A stretch of DNA of 64,000 nucleotides from the NCBI RefSeq assembly GCF_026342835.1, contig NZ_JAPEMI010000001.1, forward strand, positions 1,054,001 to 1,118,000, in the 5' to 3' direction. The translations under genes were made by a program, and so were the position numbers. How positions within the stretch are numbered: position 1 is the first letter of the stretch; each line of letters starts with the position of its first letter. The notes below the pieces were generated by a model. That model did not search any database. It saw only the letters and a list, made by a program, of their open reading frames with translations, and had not been told where the DNA came from. Positions 59,349-64,000 of the stretch are shown here, one piece after another. The DNA is from Streptomyces sp. NBC_00154. GTDB lineage: Bacteria > Actinomycetota > Actinomycetes > Streptomycetales > Streptomycetaceae.

Positions 59349-59763
59349 GGACTGTCCGCCTTTTGTGCGCGTGCTTGATCCCCGCGCCGCCACGCCAGAC
59401 TCCACCGTGTCCCTCCCGCAGGGGTTGACCGTATCGCTCGGGCCTTTATCTGGGAGCTTGCCCAGTTCCACATTGGCTCACCGCCACTGCCCACCGTTGA
59501 CGGGTGACCATGCGGACGTCAAATCGTTGAAACGTACCAGGCCGAAACAGATCGAGGTGGAACCTCCAACGGTTGTCCCTCATCCCTCCGTTGGGAAGCC
59601 CACACTTGTCCGCTCACCGACCACATCCTGGTCGCCCTTGTCCGAACTCGGCCCTCGTGTACCCGGGACCGAGACCGAGCGTCTAGCCTGGCTAAGCGAA
59701 TCGAAGCGGCGAGAAACGGGCACAGGACTCGGGGAAGCGACGAGACACCATATGGGGAGTGCT
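59349..59763. promoter_or_regulatory. osaA-osaC divergent promoter region
   Basis: 415 bases between two divergent starts. An inverted repeat CCAACGG-N15-CCGTTGG sits at 59566-59594 and TAGCC-T-GGCTA at 59684-59694; the latter covers a TAGCCT that could be the osaC -10. No open frame here looks real. Osmotic and SigB control of this region is expected from the known system, not seen. Confidence 0.45.
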
Positions 59764-62379
59764 GTGATCACCGCGCGCGCGGCTGCCACCTTCGACCCGG
59801 TCGGGCGCTCCGTCGCGACCGCCCGCGCCTTCGTGCGTGACACCATTCAGGGCTGGGGGTACACCGACATCGTGGACGACGCGGTCGTCCTCACCAGCGA
59901 GCTCGTGACCAACGCGGTGGTGCACGCAGGCACCGCCGCCGACGTGCTGTGTCTGCGCACGGAGGACGGTGTCCGGGTCGAGGTCTCCGACCGCTATCCG
60001 GAACGGGAGATCCCGCTCCAGAGCACCGGCCTGGACTTCGGCAGCCCGGACCGGGAGAGCGGCCGCGGTCTGCTGCTCTGCGCGGCGCTCGCTTCCCGGT
60101 GGGGCGTCGAGTACTCCCCGACGCACAAACACGTCTGGTTCCAGCTCGATCTCCCCGAACGCCCGGTGGGCATCCGCTCCGCCGGCCCCCTGCTCCCCAC
60201 CGACCTCCTCCCGGTGTCCGACGAGCGCGTCCGGGTCGCCGTCGTCCAGATCGACAGCTCCGGTGCCATCGCCACCTGGAACGACGACTGCGCGTTCCTC
60301 TTCGGCTACAGCGCGGATCAGGTCACCGGTAAGCAACTCACCGACTTCATGGCGTGGCCGCACACCCCCGGCACCAATACGGGCATCGCCGACGCTCTCC
60401 AGCTCTCCCGCTGGGAGGGCAGCTACGGGATCCGGGGCGCCGACGGCCGCACCATCCCGGTCTATGCCTCGCACCTCAGAGTTCGCGACACCCACGGCGA
60501 ACCGTCGACAGTCTGTCTGCTCGTCCGCGACTACGAGCGCGCCGTGTTGCAGTCCCCGGTCCGCACCCCCGTCTCCGACCTCGGCGCCGAGAGCCGCGCC
60601 ACGGACCCGTTCGAGGTTTTCATCGGCTCCCCCGCCCCCGACGACCTCGACGGACTGCTCCAGCGCACCGTCGAGCGGGCCCGCGACATGCTCGACGCGG
60701 ATTCGGCTTTCCTGCTGCTGGCCACGGACGACGAGACGGAGCTGGAGGTACGGGCCACGACCGGCCTCCCGTCCGCCCGTCAGCGCTTCGCCCGGGTCCC
60801 CGTCGAAGCCGGCACCGGACGGTACGGCTCCGCCCGGATGCCCGCCGTCCACGAGGACCTGACCGCCGTACCCGGGGCCGTACCCCTGCTCGGCGGCACC
60901 GGCATGCGCTCCGTCGTCACCGTCCCGCTCAAGGTCGAAGGCCGACTCACCGGCTCACTCGGTGTCGCCGCCGAAGCACCGGGCCGGTACACCAACGAGG
61001 AAGCCCTGCGCCTCCAGTTCGCCGCGGACCGCATCGCACTTGCCGTCGAATCGGCCCGCCTCGGCGAACTCGAAAGGCTCCGCCGCGGTTCGCTGTCCTT
61101 CCTCGTCGAGGCCTCCGACCTCCTTGCCGGCACGCTCGACCGGGACCAGACACTGGCGCTGATGGCCCAGATGACGGTCCCCACCCTGGCCACCTGGTGC
61201 GCCGTCTACACCATCGCCGACCAGTCCTCGGAGCCGTACCTCTCCTATGTGCTGCACGAGGACGAGGAGCTCATCGACGGACTCAAGGCGCTGCTCTCCA
61301 AGATCTCCCCGCCGGACCCCGTGCCGACACCCGGCGCCCGGGTCTGGGCCGCACCCTCCGAGGCCGCCCACGAGGCGGCCCTGCGCACCTCCATGCACAG
61401 CCTCGGCCTCAGCGAGTCCACCGCTCTCGGCGCCGGTATCCGTTCGACGCTGGCCACCGCAGCCGCGGTGGGCGGCGAGACGGTGGTCCTGCCGCTCGTC
61501 GCCCGGAACCGCGTCATCGGCATGCTCACGCTCGGCAAACCGTCCGACGACCACTTCCGCCAGGAGATCCTCGAACTGGCCGAGGACCTGTCCCGACGTG
61601 CCGCCCTCGCCCTCGACAACGCCCGTCTCTACTCGGAGCGCATGGCGATCAGTCAGTCCCTGCAGCGCAGCCTGCTGCCGCCAGGCCTCCCCGATGTCCC
61701 CAATGTCGAGATCGAGGTCATCTACCGGGCGGCCGGCGAGGGCAACGAGGTCGGCGGCGACTTCTACGACGTCTTCCCGATCCGCGACGGCGCATATGGC
61801 TTCGCCATCGGTGACGTCTGCGGTACGGGCCCGGAGGCCGCGGCCGTCACGGGCCTGGCCCGCCACGCCCTGCGACTGCTCGCCCGAGAGGGCTTCGGCG
61901 GCCCGGCCGTCCTGGAGCGTCTCAACGCCGCCATCCTCGACGAGGGCTCCCGCAGCCGCTTCCTCACCCTCCTCTACGGAGAGTTGTGGCCCCAGAAGGA
62001 CGGCAGCGCCCTTCTCAAGGTGGTGTGCGCCGGCCATCCCCTGCCACTGCGCCTGCGCCAGGACGGCACGGTCGAGGCAGCAGCCGAACCACAGCCGCTG
62101 CTGGGCGTCATCGAGGACCTCGAACTGTACGAGCAGACGGTCACCCTCAGCCCCGGCGATGTCCTGCTCTGCGTGACCGACGGCGTGACAGAACGCCGTG
62201 AAGGTACCCGCATGCTGGGGGACGACGGTCTGGCCGACGTCCTCACCATGTGTACGGGCCTCACTGCCGGAGCGGTGGCGTCCCGTGTCCTGCGGGCCGT
62301 CGAACGCTTCGCAGCCGAACCGGCCTCCGACGACATGGCCATCCTGGCGATGCGGGTCCCGGAACCCCCCACGGCCTGA
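59764..62379 (+). CDS. osaC: OsaC: RsbW-like kinase, PAS, GAF and PP2C phosphatase
   Basis: 871-residue multi-domain regulator. An N-terminal HATPase of the RsbW/anti-sigma type (about 1-130; N-box LTSELVTNAVVHAG, G-box SGRGLLLC) is followed by a PAS domain (about 155-250), two GAF-like domains (about 292-432 and 449-619) and a C-terminal SpoIIE/PP2C phosphatase (about 626-871) with NEVGGDFYDV, IGDVCGTGPEA and VTDGVTERR. GTG 59764 has GGGGAG upstream; ATG 59752 is an alternative, the frame is open to 59197. The order matches OsaC, reported to modulate SigB after osmotic stress. Kinase and phosphatase in one protein could set the anti-sigma and anti-anti-sigma balance. Confidence 0.92.
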   Translation: MITARAAATFDPVGRSVATARAFVRDTIQGWGYTDIVDDAVVLTSELVTNAVVHAGTAADVLCLRTEDGVRVEVSDRYPEREIPLQSTGLDFGSPDRESGRGLLLCAALASRWGVEYSPTHKHVWFQLDLPERPVGIRSAGPLLPTDLLPVSDERVRVAVVQIDSSGAIATWNDDCAFLFGYSADQVTGKQLTDFMAWPHTPGTNTGIADALQLSRWEGSYGIRGADGRTIPVYASHLRVRDTHGEPSTVCLLVRDYERAVLQSPVRTPVSDLGAESRATDPFEVFIGSPAPDDLDGLLQRTVERARDMLDADSAFLLLATDDETELEVRATTGLPSARQRFARVPVEAGTGRYGSARMPAVHEDLTAVPGAVPLLGGTGMRSVVTVPLKVEGRLTGSLGVAAEAPGRYTNEEALRLQFAADRIALAVESARLGELERLRRGSLSFLVEASDLLAGTLDRDQTLALMAQMTVPTLATWCAVYTIADQSSEPYLSYVLHEDEELIDGLKALLSKISPPDPVPTPGARVWAAPSEAAHEAALRTSMHSLGLSESTALGAGIRSTLATAAAVGGETVVLPLVARNRVIGMLTLGKPSDDHFRQEILELAEDLSRRAALALDNARLYSERMAISQSLQRSLLPPGLPDVPNVEIEVIYRAAGEGNEVGGDFYDVFPIRDGAYGFAIGDVCGTGPEAAAVTGLARHALRLLAREGFGGPAVLERLNAAILDEGSRSRFLTLLYGELWPQKDGSALLKVVCAGHPLPLRLRQDGTVEAAAEPQPLLGVIEDLELYEQTVTLSPGDVLLCVTDGVTERREGTRMLGDDGLADVLTMCTGLTAGAVASRVLRAVERFAAEPASDDMAILAMRVPEPPTA

Positions 62380-62466
62380 CGGCGAATCATCGATGAGCTG
62401 GTCGGCGCCCCCGGCGCCGGCAATCCGGACCACCTCCAGGGGAAAGAGCCTGAAGGCATCGGACAT

Positions 62467-62501
62467 GCGAAAGGCCCCCGCCGATGGCGGGGGCCTTTCG
62501 C
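62467..62501. terminator. Bidirectional terminator between osaC and tRNA-Thr
   Basis: A 16-base perfect stem (62467-62482 with 62486-62501), 18 with flanking pairs, and a 3-base loop. It lies about 90 bases after the osaC stop and just beyond the tRNA-Thr 3' end, so it serves both convergent transcripts. Confidence 0.88.
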
Positions 62502-62509
62502 ATTACTTG

Positions 62510-62582
62510 AGCCCCAATACGGAATCGAACCGTAGACCTTCTCCTTACCATGGAGACGCTCTACCGACTGAGCTATTGGGGC
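62510..62582 (-). tRNA. tRNA-Thr (anticodon GGT)
   Basis: A 73-base cloverleaf on the minus strand. Acceptor arm GCCCCAA pairs with TTGGGGC; D-loop GCTCAGTCGGTAGAGC; anticodon stem TCTCC/GGAGA with loop ATGGTAA gives anticodon GGT, reading threonine ACC/ACT; T arm TACGG-TTCGATT-CCGTA. The discriminator is T. CCA is not encoded. It lies downstream of the 5S gene. Confidence 0.95.
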
Positions 62583-62745
62583 CTGCTGCGCGGTGGCAAC
62601 GAGATAGAGCATACCCCGAACTCGGGGATATTCATAACCACGCGCGGCCCAAGTCCAAACCTTCTCACCGGCACCTGTCTTCGCCTGCCCCACGGTCCGG
62701 TACAGGATTCCTGCGCCCGGTGAGCCGGCATCCGATAAACGCAGA

Positions 62746-62774
62746 AAAGCCCCGCACCAGAGGTGCGGGGCTTT
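62746..62774 (-). terminator. rRNA operon terminator
   Basis: Arms 62746-62758 and 62762-62774 (13 perfect base pairs, 3-base loop) stand 12 bases beyond the 5S 3' end, and on the minus strand run into a TTTT stretch. It ends the rRNA operon before tRNA-Thr, which then needs its own promoter. Confidence 0.85.
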
Positions 62775-62785
62775 CCCGGAATAAT

Positions 62786-62905
62786 TGTTCGGCGGCGTCC
62801 TACTCTCCCACAGGGTCCCCCCTGCAGTACCATCGGCGCTGAAAGGCTTAGCTTCCGGGTTCGGAATGTAACCGGGCGTTTCCCTAACGCAATGACCACC
62901 GAAAC
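62786..62905 (-). rRNA. rrf: 5S ribosomal RNA
   Basis: About 120 bases on the minus strand, from GTTTCGGTGGTCATTGCG to its complement GGACGCCGCCGAACA. Internal CCGAACCCGGAAGCTAAGC and GATGGTACTGC are the universal 5S signatures. Ends are inferred from the pairing of the two termini. It follows the 23S gene by about 80 bases. Confidence 0.96.
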
Positions 62906-62984
62906 ACTATGAAATTAACCAACACCGGGCAACAACACGGCCGTTCGTTATTTCAGAACTAACACAGTGGACGCGAGCAACTGA

Positions 62985-64000
<1,016 letters not shown>

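Overview
The window is high-GC actinobacterial chromosome, almost certainly Streptomyces. Third codon positions are strongly GC-biased, starts are often GTG or leaderless, and lipoboxes read LTATAC. The gene order is one I recall from the Streptomyces core: iron siderophore genes, hflX, rshA, dapF, miaA, miaB, gluRK/gluABCD, recX-recA, lhr, nei, clgR, cinA, pgsA, rimO, ftsK, osaBA/osaC, then an rRNA operon. Identifications rest on visible motifs and remembered family features; no search was run.

Layout. (1) 1-2462: end of a siderophore locus, with a class III aminotransferase followed by a truncated IucA/IucC synthetase. (2) 2826-5473: two tandem secreted trypsin-like lipoproteins. (3) 5552-16507, mostly minus strand: hflX, an M1 peptidase, rshA, dapF, a membrane protein, miaA, an extradiol-dioxygenase-like protein and miaB, with one small antitoxin-like gene on the plus strand. 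(4) 16606-23518: a TAXI binding protein, then the glutamate module, where the two-component pair gluR-gluK is divergent from the ABC importer gluABCD. (5) 23701-26460: an FAD monooxygenase, then a sulfur unit made of a 23-codon Cys-rich leader peptide, cysteine dioxygenase and rhodanese. (6) 26542-29702: a winged-helix regulator with a perfect operator-like palindrome and an FtsX-type permease lacking a partner ATPase. (7) 29908-38613: a hypothetical gene, recX-recA with an SOS box, an SDR, an AI-2E exporter-like protein, DUF3046, a toroid-like protein, and AraC-azlC-azlD. (8) 38683-45398: lhr helicase, nei glycosylase, an SDR and a small membrane protein. (9) 45704-52825: clgR, cinA, pgsA, rimO, a RodZ-like protein and ftsK. 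(10) 52994-62379: the osmoadaptation system osaB, osaA (ten clear 92-residue HAMP-type repeats) and divergent osaC. (11) 62510-64000: tRNA-Thr, 5S and the 3' part of 23S rRNA, all minus strand.

Working together: gluRK probably senses glutamate and controls gluABCD. The leader peptide probably couples cysteine supply to cysteine catabolism. recA/recX, lhr and nei serve DNA repair; clgR controls proteolysis. osaABC links osmotic stress to sigma-factor control. miaA, miaB, rimO and hflX act on tRNA and ribosomes.

Most of the window is conserved core. The least expected features are the Cys leader peptide before cysteine dioxygenase, the 29720-29739 palindrome, the tandem Trp-rich protease lipoproteins sharing 65 identical bases, the repeat array in osaA, and a tandem 18-bp repeat shared by the ends of two convergent genes near 45.1 kb.
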